Below are positions 8,833-18,403 of a stretch of 64,000 nt of DNA, piece by piece (position 1 is the first letter of the stretch; the number at the start of each line of letters is the position of its first letter). This DNA comes from Thiorhodococcus drewsii AZ1 (GTDB lineage Bacteria; Pseudomonadota; Gammaproteobacteria; Chromatiales; Chromatiaceae): assembly GCF_000224065.1 (NCBI RefSeq), contig NZ_AFWT01000003.1, positions 25,355-89,354 of the forward strand. Direction: 5' to 3'. The notes below the pieces were generated by a model. The model was not told where the DNA came from and did no database searches. It was given only the letters and a program-made list of their open reading frames with translations. The position numbers were made by a program, and so were the translations under genes.

Positions 8833-9885
8833 ATGAGCATCAAGACCACTCACCTGATCCGGATTCTACGCGAGCGCTTTCATGCCTTTCCCGGCATCTC
8901 GGAACGCGCACTGCTCGAATCCCTGCAGATCTTCCGTCTGTTCGAGCTGCACGAGGGTGAGCGTTTGCAGCTCACCGGCAGCGAACTGCCAGACCGGCTC
9001 TATGTCGCCGTTGGCCGCGTGGCGATCATCGGGGTCGATGGAGATCGCAAGGAGATTGCCGCAGACGATCTGGGGTATGTCTTGCTGCCGACCTTGCCCG
9101 CGACGCTCGGGGTGGAGGCATTGGAGGACGCCTATCTCTGTCACATCGACACCGCGCTCGCCGATTATCTCCTCACGCTGGAGGAGGTCGCCGAGAGTCT
9201 CGCCGCGCCCGATTCCAATCGCGACCACCATCTTCGTCTGGTGCGCGACACGGCGACTTTCCGCCGTATTCCGCTGGAGAACGCCGAGCGCGCCCTGACC
9301 AGCCTGCGTGAGCGTCGGGTTCAGGCGGGTGAGGAGATCGTGCGCATGGGCAAGGAGACCGATGCCTTCTACGTCCTGGTCGCCGGTCGTGCCGAGCTGT
9401 GGCAGATCGACGATGAGGAGGGGATTCCGATGAAGGCGGCCGAACTGGAGCGCGGCGACGCCTTCGGCGAGGAGAGCCTGTTGACCGGCAAGACCAGCTC
9501 GGTGACCGTGCGTATGCTGGAGGACGGCGTCTTGCTTCAACTGCTCCGCGACGACTTCTCCTCGCTTATGGCCCAGCCGCTGGTGCGCGAGGTCGATGTT
9601 CCCGTAGCGAAGGCCATGATCGAGCACGACTATGTCGCACTGGACGTGCGTTTGGAGGAGGAGTTCGACGAGGGGCACATTCCGGGTTCACTGCTCATAC
9701 CACTCTCGCAACTGCGCAAGCGTGTCGAGGAACTCGATCGCGCCGCCCGTTACGTCGCCTATTGCCGCAGCGGCCGGCGCAGCTCCGTGGCCGCCTTCCA
9801 GTTGAGTCAGCTCGGTTTCGACGTGGTCAGCATGGCCGGCGGCGTCCTCGCCTGGAGCGATCCGCTGACCGAACCGGTGGAGTGA
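8833..9885 (+). CDS. Cyclic-nucleotide-binding domain plus rhodanese protein
   Basis: 350 residues from the ATG at 8833, with GGAG six bases upstream. An N-terminal segment resembles a degenerate cNMP-binding fold (residues about 15-120). A second, better cNMP-binding domain spans about 140-255 (EEIVRMGKETDAFYVLVAGR, GDAFGEESLLTGK). A rhodanese domain at about 260-345 has the active-site loop CRSGRRS with Cys311. No DNA-binding helix is visible, so it is not an ordinary Crp regulator. It could sense a nucleotide or redox signal and handle sulfane sulfur. It starts 40 bases after the exporter ATPase gene, so it may be read through from that operon, although the function looks unrelated. Confidence 0.82.
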   Translation: MSIKTTHLIRILRERFHAFPGISERALLESLQIFRLFELHEGERLQLTGSELPDRLYVAVGRVAIIGVDGDRKEIAADDLGYVLLPTLPATLGVEALEDAYLCHIDTALADYLLTLEEVAESLAAPDSNRDHHLRLVRDTATFRRIPLENAERALTSLRERRVQAGEEIVRMGKETDAFYVLVAGRAELWQIDDEEGIPMKAAELERGDAFGEESLLTGKTSSVTVRMLEDGVLLQLLRDDFSSLMAQPLVREVDVPVAKAMIEHDYVALDVRLEEEFDEGHIPGSLLIPLSQLRKRVEELDRAARYVAYCRSGRRSSVAAFQLSQLGFDVVSMAGGVLAWSDPLTEPVE

Positions 9886-9895
9886 TTGGGGAGAG

Positions 9896-9917
9896 TCAGC
9901 TGCCAGCTTTCAGCTGA
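9896..9917. terminator. 7-bp hairpin between convergent genes
   Basis: TCAGCTG at 9896-9902 and CAGCTGA at 9911-9917 form a perfect 7-bp stem with an 8-base loop, just after the cNMP-rhodanese gene. No T-run follows, so it is at best a weak terminator. Confidence 0.35.
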
Positions 9918-9972
9918 GAGTGTCCGGGAGTCCCGCGCACTTGGACATGGGCTGGCTTGTGCAGGCATGTCT

Positions 9973-10002
9973 CTACGACCTGGCGTCGCGTCCAGGTCGT
10001 AG
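9973..10002. terminator. 11-bp perfect hairpin between convergent genes
   Basis: CTACGACCTGG at 9973-9983 pairs perfectly with CCAGGTCGTAG at 9992-10002 around an 8-base loop. It lies 18 bases from the ubiB stop, between two convergent genes. A bidirectional terminator or 3'-end stabiliser is likely, although there is no T-run. Confidence 0.5.
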
Positions 10003-10020
10003 GGCGCATTCATTCGCACA

Positions 10021-11676
10021 TCAGGCGCCGCTACGCGCTGCGGAGACGAACAGCCAGGCCCCGATCAGGTAGCTGAAGGCGACCAGTGCCGCTCCGACCG
10101 AGTCTTGCAACCATTGTCCCGGCCCCAGCAGCAGCACCAATGTGCCGCAGACGAGCAGGGTGGCCCCACCGATCAGCCGGGCCGATCCAGACGCGCCGAG
10201 GGATTGGCTCTCGTGCGAAGGTTGGTGACTTCGGTACGCATGCTCGGCGGCTCGCAGACGCTTGTCGTAGGTCATCAGCATGCGATAGGCGATCAGCGGT
10301 AGCTCGGGTGCCTGGTCGGCGACCGAATAGAGGTTGCGCTTGGTGCGGTCGAACAGCCCCTTGAGACCGACCTGATCCTTCATCCAGCGCTCCATGTAGG
10401 GCTTGGCCGTGGTCCAGAGATCCAGTTCGGGATAGAGCTGACGTCCCAGTCCCTCGATATTGAGCAGGGTCTTCTCCAGCAGCACCAGCTGCGGCTGGAT
10501 CTCCATGTTGAAGCGCCGTGCGGTCTGGAACAGCCGGACTAGGAAATGTCCGAACGAGATCTCGGCCAGCGGCTTCTCGAAGATGGGCTCGCTGACGGTG
10601 CGGATGGCCGACTCGAACTCGTCGACCCGGGTGCCGGGCGGGACCCAGCCGGACTCGACGTGCAGCTCGGCCACGCGGCGGTAGTCGCGCTCGAAGAAGG
10701 CGAGCAGGTTCTCGGCCAGATAGCGCTGGTCCTCGGTCGTCAGGGTGCCGACGATGCCGAAGTCGATCGAGATGTAGCGCCCGGAGGGTTCGACGAAGAT
10801 GTTGCCCGGATGCATGTCGGCATGGAAGAAGTTGTCGCGGAACACCTGAGTGAAGAATATCTCCACCCCGCGTTCGCCGAGCTGCTTCATGCTCACGCCC
10901 TGGGCCTTGAGGGTTTCGACGTCGCTCACCGGGGTGCCGTAGACGCGCTCCATCACCATGACGTTGGAGCGGGTCCAGTCCCAGTAGACCTCCGGGATGT
11001 AGAGCATCTCGCTGTTGATCCAGTTGCGGCGGATCTGCGAGGCGTTGGCGGCCTCGCGCTGTAGGTCGAGCTCGTCGTAGATAGTCTTTTCGTACTCGCG
11101 CACCACCTCGATCGGACGCAGCCGGCGGCCGTCTTTCCAGTAACGGTCGGCCAGATGGGCGACGGTGTACATGAGCCCCAAGTCCTGTCGAATGGTGCGC
11201 TCGATGCCGGGGCGCAGCACCTTGACCACGACCTCGGTGCCGTCCTTGAGACGACCGGTGTGGACCTGGGCGATGGAGGCCGAGGCCAAGGGAATCGGGT
11301 CGAACTGGTCCAGTACCTCGTCGACCGAGCAGCCCCAGGCCTTTTCGATCAGCGCTCGCGCCTCGGCGCCGCCGAAGGGCGGGACCCGGTCCTGGAGCTT
11401 GGCGAGCTCGACCGCCAGGTTGTCCGGCAGCAGATCGCGTCGGGTCGAGAGAATCTGGCCGAACTTGACGAAGATCGGCCCCAGGTCCTCCAGCGCCATA
11501 CGCACCCGCGCCGGATAGGACGGCAAGTCGCGCTTCACCCAGTGCCAGGGCAGGAAATATTTGACCCAGCGCAGCGGTCGGAACAGATGGGTCGCGAGGA
11601 CGACTTCGTCGAGGCCGTGACGCAGCAGAACCCAGTTGATGCGCAGAAGGCGCAGTGCCTGACGGGGACCGATCAT
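10021..11676 (-). CDS. ubiB: Ubiquinone biosynthesis accessory kinase-like protein UbiB
   Basis: 551 residues, the usual length for UbiB. The ABC1/UbiB hallmark KxGQ appears as [15 protein letters not shown] at about residues 70-85. The kinase-like core follows ([32 protein letters not shown]). Two transmembrane helices close the protein at about 500-548. UbiB is an atypical ATPase needed for coenzyme Q synthesis at the inner membrane. It is the last gene of ubiE-ubiJ-ubiB, and its start overlaps the ubiJ stop by four bases, indicating translational coupling. Confidence 0.96.
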   Translation of the reverse strand: MIGPRQALRLLRINWVLLRHGLDEVVLATHLFRPLRWVKYFLPWHWVKRDLPSYPARVRMALEDLGPIFVKFGQILSTRRDLLPDNLAVELAKLQDRVPPFGGAEARALIEKAWGCSVDEVLDQFDPIPLASASIAQVHTGRLKDGTEVVVKVLRPGIERTIRQDLGLMYTVAHLADRYWKDGRRLRPIEVVREYEKTIYDELDLQREAANASQIRRNWINSEMLYIPEVYWDWTRSNVMVMERVYGTPVSDVETLKAQGVSMKQLGERGVEIFFTQVFRDNFFHADMHPGNIFVEPSGRYISIDFGIVGTLTTEDQRYLAENLLAFFERDYRRVAELHVESGWVPPGTRVDEFESAIRTVSEPIFEKPLAEISFGHFLVRLFQTARRFNMEIQPQLVLLEKTLLNIEGLGRQLYPELDLWTTAKPYMERWMKDQVGLKGLFDRTKRNLYSVADQAPELPLIAYRMLMTYDKRLRAAEHAYRSHQPSHESQSLGASGSARLIGGATLLVCGTLVLLLGPGQWLQDSVGAALVAFSYLIGAWLFVSAARSGA

Positions 11677-12314
11677 GGCTGGTTGCCGGACTCCGTGGTA
11701 TTCGGGGCGAGCCGTTCGATGCGGGCGGCGAGCCGCTCCACGTCATCGCGCAGACTGTCGACCTGGCTCAGGAAGGCATCGACCTCGTAGCGGGTCGGCA
11801 GCAGCCGGCGCTCTTCCTGCAGATACTCGCGCAAATTGTCGGTCATGGAGTCCGAGGTCCGCTGACCCCAGCGTTCGGCAGAGCGCACCTGGTTGCCGAC
11901 CTGACGGGCGAAGGGGTCGCCGATGACGCGGGCGAGCTGCTCCTCCCAGTCGATCTGGAGTGCGGCGAGTGCGGCGCTGAAGTCCTGCGCGAGCGCCGTG
12001 TCGCCCTCGATCACGACCTCGCCCGAGATCAGCTGGGTCTCCTTGCGTTCGGCCATGCCCATGCGGGCGAGCCCGAGTAGCGAGCCGCGAATGAGACAGT
12101 CCGGTTCGGACTCGTAGGTTCCGAATACCTGTAGACGGCGCGCGCTGGGGATGACGGTCACCCGGGTGCCGAACCCCTTGAGTTCGATCCCGATGATGCG
12201 TCCGGCGAGCGCGGCGAAGGCGGCGGAGCCCTCCGGGTCCAGTTCGATGTAGCGGTTGAGCGCCTGCTCGACGACCGCCAGCAAGGCATCGGGGATCTGA
12301 ATGCCCTCGCTCAC
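11673..12314 (-). CDS. ubiJ: Ubiquinone biosynthesis protein UbiJ (SCP2 domain)
   Basis: 213 residues. The N-terminal part is an SCP2-like lipid-binding fold (residues about 10-110). The C-terminal third is helical and predicted coiled coil ([25 protein letters not shown]). UbiJ with UbiK assists the later steps of ubiquinone synthesis, probably by presenting the lipid intermediates. It overlaps ubiE by four bases upstream and ubiB by four bases downstream. Position and size match gammaproteobacterial ubiJ closely. Confidence 0.93.
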   Translation of the reverse strand: MSEGIQIPDALLAVVEQALNRYIELDPEGSAAFAALAGRIIGIELKGFGTRVTVIPSARRLQVFGTYESEPDCLIRGSLLGLARMGMAERKETQLISGEVVIEGDTALAQDFSAALAALQIDWEEQLARVIGDPFARQVGNQVRSAERWGQRTSDSMTDNLREYLQEERRLLPTRYEVDAFLSQVDSLRDDVERLAARIERLAPNTTESGNQP

Positions 12315-13060
12315 AGCTTGTAACCTCGGTGGATGGCGACGATGCCGCCCGTGTGATTGAAGTATTCGCAGCGCTCGAAGCCTGCCGTCTCCATCATGGA
12401 GCGCAGCGTTTCCTGGTCTGGATGCATACGGATGGATTCGGCCAGATAGCGATAACTACCCGAGTCGTTGACGATCAGCTTGCCAAGCGTCGGCAGCACC
12501 GAGAATGAATAGACGTCGTAAGCCTTGCTCAACGGTTTGGTGAGCGGGTGCGAGAACTCCAGGATCAGCGCCTTGCCGCCCGGACGCAGGACGCGGAACA
12601 TCTCGTTCAGGGCCGCCTGCTTGTCGGTGACGTTGCGCAGGCCGAAGCTGATGGTGACGCAGTCGAAGCGATCCTCGCCGAAGGGGATCTTCTCGGCGTT
12701 GATGAGGCTGTATTGCAGGTTGCCGACGCGACCGCGATCGAGCATGCGCTCGCGTCCTTCGCCGAGCATGGCGGCATTGATGTCGGACATCACGACCAGA
12801 CCGTCGGGGCCGACGATCCCGGCGAAACGGTCGGCGAGGTCGCCGGTTCCGGAGGCGAGATCCAGCACCTGCTGTCCGCGCCGTACGCCGGCCAGCTCGA
12901 TGGCGTGACGCTTCCAGAGACGATGGATACCGAGCGACATCAGGTCGTTCATCAGGTCGTAACGGGACGCGACCGAGTCGAAGACCTCGCGCACTCGCGC
13001 GGCCTTTTCGCCGACCGGTACCTGTCGGTAGCCGAAATGGGTGGTTTTCTGGTCTGACAT
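12311..13060 (-). CDS. ubiE: Ubiquinone/menaquinone C-methyltransferase UbiE
   Basis: 249 residues. It begins with [21 protein letters not shown], close to known UbiE, and carries the SAM-binding motif [12 protein letters not shown] near residue 68 and the UbiE signature [18 protein letters not shown]. The enzyme C-methylates the benzoquinol (and demethylmenaquinol) ring in the cytoplasm. It is first in the ubiE-ubiJ-ubiB operon, with 79 bases separating it from the DUF971 gene upstream. Confidence 0.97.
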   Translation of the reverse strand: MSDQKTTHFGYRQVPVGEKAARVREVFDSVASRYDLMNDLMSLGIHRLWKRHAIELAGVRRGQQVLDLASGTGDLADRFAGIVGPDGLVVMSDINAAMLGEGRERMLDRGRVGNLQYSLINAEKIPFGEDRFDCVTISFGLRNVTDKQAALNEMFRVLRPGGKALILEFSHPLTKPLSKAYDVYSFSVLPTLGKLIVNDSGSYRYLAESIRMHPDQETLRSMMETAGFERCEYFNHTGGIVAIHRGYKL

Positions 13061-13139
13061 GCTGTGGGCCTGATAGCGGAAATGAGGGCGGGGCGCCTTC
13101 TGGCGCCCGGCGCGTGACAGCTTAGTTTACATCAATGCG

Positions 13140-13505
13140 TCAGGACGACCGCGACTTGCGCTGGTAGCCCGTCTGTTCCAGATGGTCCAGATAGGTCTGC
13201 CAAAGCTGCTCCTGCTGGGTGCAGAGCCGGTACAGATGGTCCCAGGAATAGATCCCGGTATTGTGCTCGTCGTCGAAATGCAAACAGACCGCATAATTGC
13301 CGACGGGTTCGATGCGGTCGATGCCCACGTCCTCCTTGCCGACCTGGAGGACCTCCTGTCCCGGGCCGTGACCCTGGACCTCGGCCGAGGGCGAATAGAC
13401 GCGCAGATACTCGCAGGGCAGCGAATAGCGGCTGCCGTCCGGGTAGGCGATTTCCAGCACGCGCGACTGGCGGTGCAGATTCAGTTCGGTGGGTACTGTC
13501 GTCAT
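13140..13505 (-). CDS. DUF971 family protein
   Basis: 121 residues forming one DUF971 domain (LEIAYPDGSRYSLPCEYLRVYSPSA, then VGKEDVGIDRIEPVGNYAVCLHFDDEHNTGIYSWDHLY). This domain is the N-terminal part of gamma-butyrobetaine hydroxylases, but here it stands alone without the oxygenase domain. Standalone copies are commonly found beside hslVU and ubiE in Gammaproteobacteria, as here. Iron-sulfur or metal handling has been suggested for the family. The C-terminus is basic (QRKSRSS). Confidence 0.88.
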   Translation of the reverse strand: MTTVPTELNLHRQSRVLEIAYPDGSRYSLPCEYLRVYSPSAEVQGHGPGQEVLQVGKEDVGIDRIEPVGNYAVCLHFDDEHNTGIYSWDHLYRLCTQQEQLWQTYLDHLEQTGYQRKSRSS

Positions 13506-13582
13506 GATGGTCAGAATCGGCGATGGTCGTTAGAGGTTTGAGATGTGTGTTCCCCAGCCCGAACGATGAGCTGGTTGCTCTC

Positions 13583-13682
13583 GGGTCGGGTAACGGCTGG
13601 CTGGGGACGCCGTAAATACATCCCTGTAGGCTTGATGACAGCATCCCTGCTGTCGACACCCCTGCCAGCCGTCACGCGACCC
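13583..13682. repeat. 100-bp palindromic element with two inner hairpins
   Basis: The outer stem is GGGTCG at 13583-13588 with CGACCC at 13677-13682, continuing as 13593-13606 paired with 13659-13672 with a single mismatch. Inside are two small hairpins. One is TACA-TCCC-TGTA (13617-13628), framed by GCC and GGC. The other is GACAGC-ATCCCT-GCTGTC (13637-13654). Both inner hairpins expose the same ATCCCT-type loop, giving a cloverleaf-like fold. The element fills most of the 227-bp gap between hslU and the DUF971 gene. It resembles interspersed intergenic repeats of Gammaproteobacteria; only one copy was noticed in this window. Confidence 0.7.
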
Positions 13683-13732
13683 TCTCGTTGTCCAGGTCGA
13701 GCATCCTCGGTGGCTGGATTCGCTGGTGACAC

Positions 13733-15064
13733 TCAAAGGATGTAGCGCGACAGATCCTCGTCCGCCGCGAGGCCGGCCATGTTCTGGTCGACATAGTTGG
13801 CGTTGATGGTCACGGTCACCCGGTCCAGTTCGGAGGCGTTATAGGAGATGTCCTCCAGCAGGCGCTCCATCACGGTATGCAGACGACGCGCGCCGATGTT
13901 CTCGGTACGCTCGTTGACCTGCCAGGCGATCTCGGCGATGCGGCTGATGCCGTCCTCGGTGAACTCCAGGCTCACGCCCTCGGTCGCCAGCAGCTCGCGG
14001 TACTGGTCGGTTAGCGAGGCGTCGGGCTCGGTGAGAATGCGCACGAAGTCCTCGGTGGTCAGTGCCTTCAGCTCGACGCGGATCGGCAGACGGCCCTGGA
14101 GCTCGGGAATCAGGTCTGAGGGCTTGGACAGGTGGAAGGCGCCCGAGGCGATGAAGAGGATGTGATCGGTGCGCACCACGCCATGCTTGGTCGAGACCGT
14201 GCTGCCCTCGACCAGCGGCAGCAGGTCGCGCTGTACGCCCTCGCGCGAGACGTCCGCGCCCGCCATGCCCTCGCCGCGCTTGGCGACCTTATCCAGTTCG
14301 TCGATGAAGACGATGCCGTTCTGCTCGACGTTTTCGATCGCGCGCAGCTTGAGTTCCTCGTCGTTGACCCGCTTCGCGGCCTCTTCCTCCTTGAGGATCT
14401 GGCGTGCGTCGCGGATGTGCAGTTTGCGTCGCTTGGTGCGATCCTGGCCGAGGTTCTTGAACAACCCCTGGAGCTGGCTGGACATCTCTTCCATGCCGGG
14501 CGGGGCCATGATCTCGACGCCGAGCGGGCTCGTGGAGACCTGGATCTCGATCTCGCGGTCGTCGAGTTCGCCCGAGCGCAGCTTCTCGCGCAGCTTCTCG
14601 CGGGTGGCCTTGCTGGCGGTCGAACGACTCTCCTCCTCGAAGCCGCCAGGCGGTGGCAGCAGCGCGTCGAGGATGCGTTCCTCGGCGGCCGCCTCGGCCT
14701 GGTCGGTCTGCTTATCCATCTCCTGCTCGCGCGCCATCTTGACGGCGATGTCGGCCAGGTCGCGGACGATCGACTCGACGTCGCGCCCGACGTAGCCGAC
14801 CTCGGTGAACTTGGTCGCCTCGATCTTGAGGAAGGGCGCGTTGGCCAGCTTAGCCAGGCGGCGTGCGATCTCGGTCTTGCCGACGCCGGTCGGGCCGATC
14901 ATGAGGATATTTTTGGGTGTGATCTCCGAGCGCATCGGTTCGGGGATCTGCGCGCGGCGCCAGCGGTTGCGCAGTGCGATCGCCACGGCGCGCTTGGCAT
15001 CGTGCTGACCGACGATGTGCTTGTCGAGCTCGGCGACGATACGTAGGGGGGTGATTTCAGACAT
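13733..15064 (-). CDS. hslU: ATP-dependent protease ATPase subunit HslU
   Basis: 443 residues, full length for HslU. The N-terminus [17 protein letters not shown], Walker [10 protein letters not shown] near residue 56, Walker [14 protein letters not shown], and the C-terminal [20 protein letters not shown] (sensor/anchor region) are all present. The C-terminal tail ends DLSRYIL, which in the family inserts between HslV subunits to activate the protease. It lies 128 bases downstream of hslV in the same direction. It is a heat-shock AAA+ unfoldase of the cytoplasm. Confidence 0.97.
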   Translation of the reverse strand: MSEITPLRIVAELDKHIVGQHDAKRAVAIALRNRWRRAQIPEPMRSEITPKNILMIGPTGVGKTEIARRLAKLANAPFLKIEATKFTEVGYVGRDVESIVRDLADIAVKMAREQEMDKQTDQAEAAAEERILDALLPPPGGFEEESRSTASKATREKLREKLRSGELDDREIEIQVSTSPLGVEIMAPPGMEEMSSQLQGLFKNLGQDRTKRRKLHIRDARQILKEEEAAKRVNDEELKLRAIENVEQNGIVFIDELDKVAKRGEGMAGADVSREGVQRDLLPLVEGSTVSTKHGVVRTDHILFIASGAFHLSKPSDLIPELQGRLPIRVELKALTTEDFVRILTEPDASLTDQYRELLATEGVSLEFTEDGISRIAEIAWQVNERTENIGARRLHTVMERLLEDISYNASELDRVTVTINANYVDQNMAGLAADEDLSRYIL

Positions 15065-15192
15065 GATGACTGTCCGTCGAATGGGCCGCCCACGACGGGC
15101 GGCGGGGGAACCTAGCTCAATAGATTGGGCGCCGTAAGGCGGTAGCTGCGGTTGGCGCGCCGTTTCTGCAAGGTGGCGGGTCGGCGGGTCTC

Positions 15193-15738
15193 TCAGGACT
15201 CCGCGTCCAGCTCCTCGATGATCAGATTGTGATTGGTGTAGATACAGATGTCGGCAGCGATGTGCAAACCCTTCTCGACAATCTGGTGCGCGTCGAGTTC
15301 GGTGTTCTCGAACAATGCGCGTGCGGCCGAGAGTGCGAACGAGCCGCCCGAGCCGATCGCCATCAGGTCCTGCTCCGGCTCGACCACGTCGCCCGTGCCC
15401 GAGATCATCAGCGAGGTTTTGGCGTCGGCGATGCAGAGCAGCGCTTCGAGCCGGCGCAGCATGCGGTCTGTTCGCCAGTCCTTCGCCAGCTCGACGGCCG
15501 AGCGTGTCAGGTGGCCCTGATGCTTTTCAAGTTTGCCCTCGAAGCGTTCGAACAGGGTGAATGCATCGGCCGTCGCGCCCGCGAATCCGGCCAGCACCTG
15601 CCCCTTGTAGAGACGGCGCACCTTGCGCGCGTTGCCCTTCATCACTGTCGAGCCCAGCGAGACCTGACCGTCGCCGCCGATTACGACCTTGCCATTGCGT
15701 CGGACCGAGAGGATCGTCGTGCCGCGAAAGTTTTCCAT
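15193..15738 (-). CDS. hslV: ATP-dependent protease peptidase subunit HslV
   Basis: 181 residues. The protein begins MENFRG and then [19 protein letters not shown], so the catalytic Thr lies at residue 7 and a six-residue leader must be removed. Many proteobacterial HslV proteins are predicted this way, whereas E. coli starts directly at Met-Thr. The proteasome-like fold motifs ([28 protein letters not shown]) are intact. The upstream DNA contains TCCCCCTTCT, similar to a sigma-32 minus-10 element, but no matching minus-35 was seen. Confidence 0.96.
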   Translation of the reverse strand: MENFRGTTILSVRRNGKVVIGGDGQVSLGSTVMKGNARKVRRLYKGQVLAGFAGATADAFTLFERFEGKLEKHQGHLTRSAVELAKDWRTDRMLRRLEALLCIADAKTSLMISGTGDVVEPEQDLMAIGSGGSFALSAARALFENTELDAHQIVEKGLHIAADICIYTNHNLIIEELDAES

Positions 15739-15848
15739 GATCAGACTTCGTTAGCGATTGTAGAAGGGGGATTCTATAACGATCCGCAGGTCTTGACTCG
15801 TCAGGGAGGTCGTCTGGACCGGGGATGCGATGGATTCGAGCGGTGGGA

Positions 15849-15876
15849 GCCCTCTCCCCATTGAGAGGGAGAGGGC
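15849..15876. terminator. 9-bp GC-rich hairpin downstream of porin gene
   Basis: GCCCTCTCC (15849-15857) pairs with GGAGAGGGC (15868-15876) around a 10-base loop. It lies about 45 bases beyond the porin stop codon (minus strand) and upstream of hslV. There is no T-run. It resembles common CCCTCTCCC intergenic palindromes, so it may be a repeat as well as a terminator. Confidence 0.4.
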
Positions 15877-15922
15877 CGGGAGAGGCGCGGAGTTGCTCTC
15901 CCTAGGGATGGGAACCTTCAGA

Positions 15923-17377
15923 TCAGAAGTAGTAGCCGAGATTCAGATTGAGCCGGTAATTCCACTCATCGTTGCCGTTGGCACCGAAATCGCCCACGCC
16001 ATAGATGCTGCCATAGTCGTCGGCGCTGCCATGCGGGCCCTCGTTGCCGACGAAGTAGTTGCCGTTGGAATAGGCGAGATCGCTGTAGATGTACCAGCCG
16101 CCGCTCGCCCAGGCCGCGCCGACCACGAACATGTCGCTGTTGTTGAAGTCGTCCTCGTCCTTGACGATGCTGCTGTACTCCACATAGGGCAGGACGTAGT
16201 CGAGCCAGGCGATCTTGGGCGTCTCGTATTTGTAGCTGAGCGAGACGGCCGGGATCCAGGCCTTGGCGGCAACCGGCCAGGCGAAGTCGTAGGCGCCCAT
16301 GGGCACCAGGGTGTCCGTGCCCCAGGGATTGTCGCTATCGATGTCGTACTCGTAGCGCGTCAGCTGGGTCGCCAGGGTCCAGTTGTCGTAACGGTTGATC
16401 ATGTGCGCCGAGGCGGCCCAATGGCTGCCGTCGTCCGTGCGCTGTCCCTTGAGCTGGCCGTACTGCAGCGAGACGCCGACATCGGTCGGAACGGCTACGT
16501 CCTCGAAGCTGTAGATGGCGCGGACGTTGAACTGATTGCGTTCATCGTAGCCGTTGTGCGCACCGCCGTAGATGACGTTGCCGTTCTCGTCCACGGACTC
16601 GGTCCAGCGCACCGCGTCGTAGCTGTAGCGCGCGCTGTTCAGGCTGCGTCCCAGATAGCTGCCCTCGCTGGCGGCGTAATAGCCGAAGTCGAACGTCCAG
16701 TTGTCGATGGAGGTGGTGTATTTGATACCCAGATCCATGTCGTCGGAGAGGCCCACGTAGTAATGCTGATCGAAGAACCAGCTCTGCGAGACTCCGTAGG
16801 CTGTGGGACCGAAGGGCACGCGGTTGACGCCGACTTGGACCTGGCTGTCGTCCGCGAAGCGGTAGCCGAGCCAGGCGGTGTGCAGGAAGCTGTAGTTGGT
16901 CCCGTTGCCGGCCGGATACCAGCGGTAGTCGAGCGCGCCGATGATGTTGTTGTAATCGAGCGCCAGTCTGAGACTGAGCGTGTCCAGCTCCACGTTGCCG
17001 CCGTTGCCGCCACGGTTCGGGCCGTTGTCGTAGCCCTCGTAGCTGCCGAGGACATAGTTGGCGCGAATGGTGCCGTTGATCTGCACCGGGCCGACATGGA
17101 AGCCGCTATCCTCTTCGGCCTCTGCGCTGGCCGTTTCCGTTTCCTGCGGGGCGTCCGCCACTGGAGCCGGCTCGGCTTGCATGGGCAGTCCTTTGGACTG
17201 GGCCAACGCCTGTTCGGCCTCGGCGAGCTGGCGTTTGAGGTTGGCGACCCGCTGCTCCAGGTCGCTGGTGGTCGCGGCTGCAGCCAAGCCTGGCAGCATG
17301 GCGATGGCCCCCATGAGGACGAGGGCGGAGGTCTTGTTTACGTGAGACGGTGGGTTCAGGGTCATGCGCTTACTCAC
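15923..17377 (-). CDS. Outer-membrane porin with N-terminal coiled coil
   Basis: 484 residues. A signal peptide ends near ALAAAA at about residue 35. A short coiled coil follows (DLEQRVANLKRQLAEAEQAL, about 38-57), then an acidic Ala/Glu/Pro linker. From about residue 95 to the end there are alternating aromatic-rich strands typical of a beta-barrel, ending in the C-terminal Phe of LNLGYYF. The coiled coil is a trait of trimeric porins anchored to peptidoglycan. An in-frame ATG at 17365 is an alternative start. It is the gene downstream of the glycine betaine transporter genes; a shared function is not shown. Confidence 0.85.
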   Translation of the reverse strand: MSKRMTLNPPSHVNKTSALVLMGAIAMLPGLAAAATTSDLEQRVANLKRQLAEAEQALAQSKGLPMQAEPAPVADAPQETETASAEAEEDSGFHVGPVQINGTIRANYVLGSYEGYDNGPNRGGNGGNVELDTLSLRLALDYNNIIGALDYRWYPAGNGTNYSFLHTAWLGYRFADDSQVQVGVNRVPFGPTAYGVSQSWFFDQHYYVGLSDDMDLGIKYTTSIDNWTFDFGYYAASEGSYLGRSLNSARYSYDAVRWTESVDENGNVIYGGAHNGYDERNQFNVRAIYSFEDVAVPTDVGVSLQYGQLKGQRTDDGSHWAASAHMINRYDNWTLATQLTRYEYDIDSDNPWGTDTLVPMGAYDFAWPVAAKAWIPAVSLSYKYETPKIAWLDYVLPYVEYSSIVKDEDDFNNSDMFVVGAAWASGGWYIYSDLAYSNGNYFVGNEGPHGSADDYGSIYGVGDFGANGNDEWNYRLNLNLGYYF

Positions 17378-17403
17378 TTGCTTGATGCGACGTTAGACGT
17401 CGG

Positions 17404-18252
17404 TCAGGGCTTCCAGGACGACACAGTGTCGGCGTGCTCTTTCACCCAGCGCTGAGCGTTGGCGTAGGGATCGGCGTGCTTCTCCTGGTTCCAGATCATC
17501 AGCTCGGCCATCTGGTCGGGCGTCCAGCTGAAGTTGTCGAGCACCTTGTAGACCTCCGGCATGTCCTCCTTCAGCCCCTTGCGCACCACGGTGTGGATCT
17601 GTTCCTCGCCGCCATAGACGCCCTTGGGGTCGTCCAGATATTTGAGATCCCACTTGGCGAACATCCAGTGCGGGGTCCAGCCGGTGACCACGACCCATTC
17701 CTTATCCTCGATGGCGTCGCCCAGGACGGCGGTCATGATGGGGCCGGTGCCCTCGACCAGCTTCATGTCGTCCAGTCCGTAGTCCTTGATGACCTGTTCG
17801 GTCTTGCTCATGAGGCCGGCGCCCGGATCGATGCCGATGATCTTGTCGTCGAACTTGTCCGCGGCGGCGTTCAGCTGTTCGATGGAGTCGATCTCGACAT
17901 AGTCCGGAACCACCAGACCGATGCGGGTGCCGTCCAGGTTCGGACCCAGATCTTCGACCTTGTCGGCGACCTTCTCCAGATAGTGTTTGTGGGTGGTCGG
18001 CAGCCAGGCGGCGACGATGCCATCGACGTCGCCTGTGCCGACCGCCTGCCACATGGCGGCGGCCGAGACCGCGGTGATCTTGACGTCGTAGCCCATGTCC
18101 TCCAGCACCGCCTTGACGACGTTGGTGCTGGCGACCTCGCTCGACCATTCGACATAGGCTAGCTCCACCTCGCCCTTGTCGGCGGCGAGCGCGGTGGAGC
18201 CGATGGACAGCATGGCTGTTGCGGCGATTGCTATGGCGGTTTTCTGCATCAT
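17404..18252 (-). CDS. proX: Glycine betaine ABC importer, substrate-binding protein
   Basis: 282 residues with a signal peptide cleaved after ALAADK. The mature part belongs to the OpuAC/ProX family (ELAYVEWSSEVASTNVVKAVLEDMGYDV, then WLPTTHKHYL and VVVTGWTPHWMFAKWDLKYL). The Trp-rich segments fit the aromatic box that binds quaternary ammonium groups. It is periplasmic and delivers glycine betaine, proline betaine or choline to the permease upstream. It is the third gene after the ATPase and permease, separated from the permease by about 150 bases containing two hairpins. Substrate choice among betaines is not certain. Confidence 0.9.
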   Translation of the reverse strand: MMQKTAIAIAATAMLSIGSTALAADKGEVELAYVEWSSEVASTNVVKAVLEDMGYDVKITAVSAAAMWQAVGTGDVDGIVAAWLPTTHKHYLEKVADKVEDLGPNLDGTRIGLVVPDYVEIDSIEQLNAAADKFDDKIIGIDPGAGLMSKTEQVIKDYGLDDMKLVEGTGPIMTAVLGDAIEDKEWVVVTGWTPHWMFAKWDLKYLDDPKGVYGGEEQIHTVVRKGLKEDMPEVYKVLDNFSWTPDQMAELMIWNQEKHADPYANAQRWVKEHADTVSSWKP

Positions 18253-18328
18253 GACGATGAGTTCCTCTGAGATGTGGCGTTCGACCTCGCGCGTCCGGAT
18301 GACGCGGTTCGGCCTTGCTTCAAGGGAG

Positions 18329-18351
18329 TCGGCCCATGCGGGGCGGGCCGA
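18329..18351. other. Intercistronic hairpin, proW-proX gap
   Basis: TCGGCCC (18329-18335) pairs with GGGCCGA (18345-18351). It lies in the gap between permease and binding-protein genes, where such structures often stabilise or partly terminate the transcript. No T-run follows on the transcribed strand. Confidence 0.4.
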
Positions 18352-18358
18352 AAAGTCA

Positions 18359-18387
18359 CCCTCGCCGCCCGCAGGGCAAAACGAGGG
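18359..18387. other. Second intercistronic hairpin, proW-proX gap
   Basis: CCCTCG (18359-18364) pairs with CGAGGG (18382-18387), and an inner GCCC-GCA-GGGC stem-loop lies between them. It starts 17 bases after the proW stop. Together with the neighbouring hairpin it may tune the ratio of binding protein to permease. Confidence 0.4.
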
Positions 18388-18403
18388 GGATGGACTGCAG
18401 GAA

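Noticed and set aside
15830..17455. Plus-strand frame of 541 codons opposite the porin
   Set aside because: It is a Val/Ala-rich shadow of the porin gene, which has a signal peptide and a C-terminal Phe.
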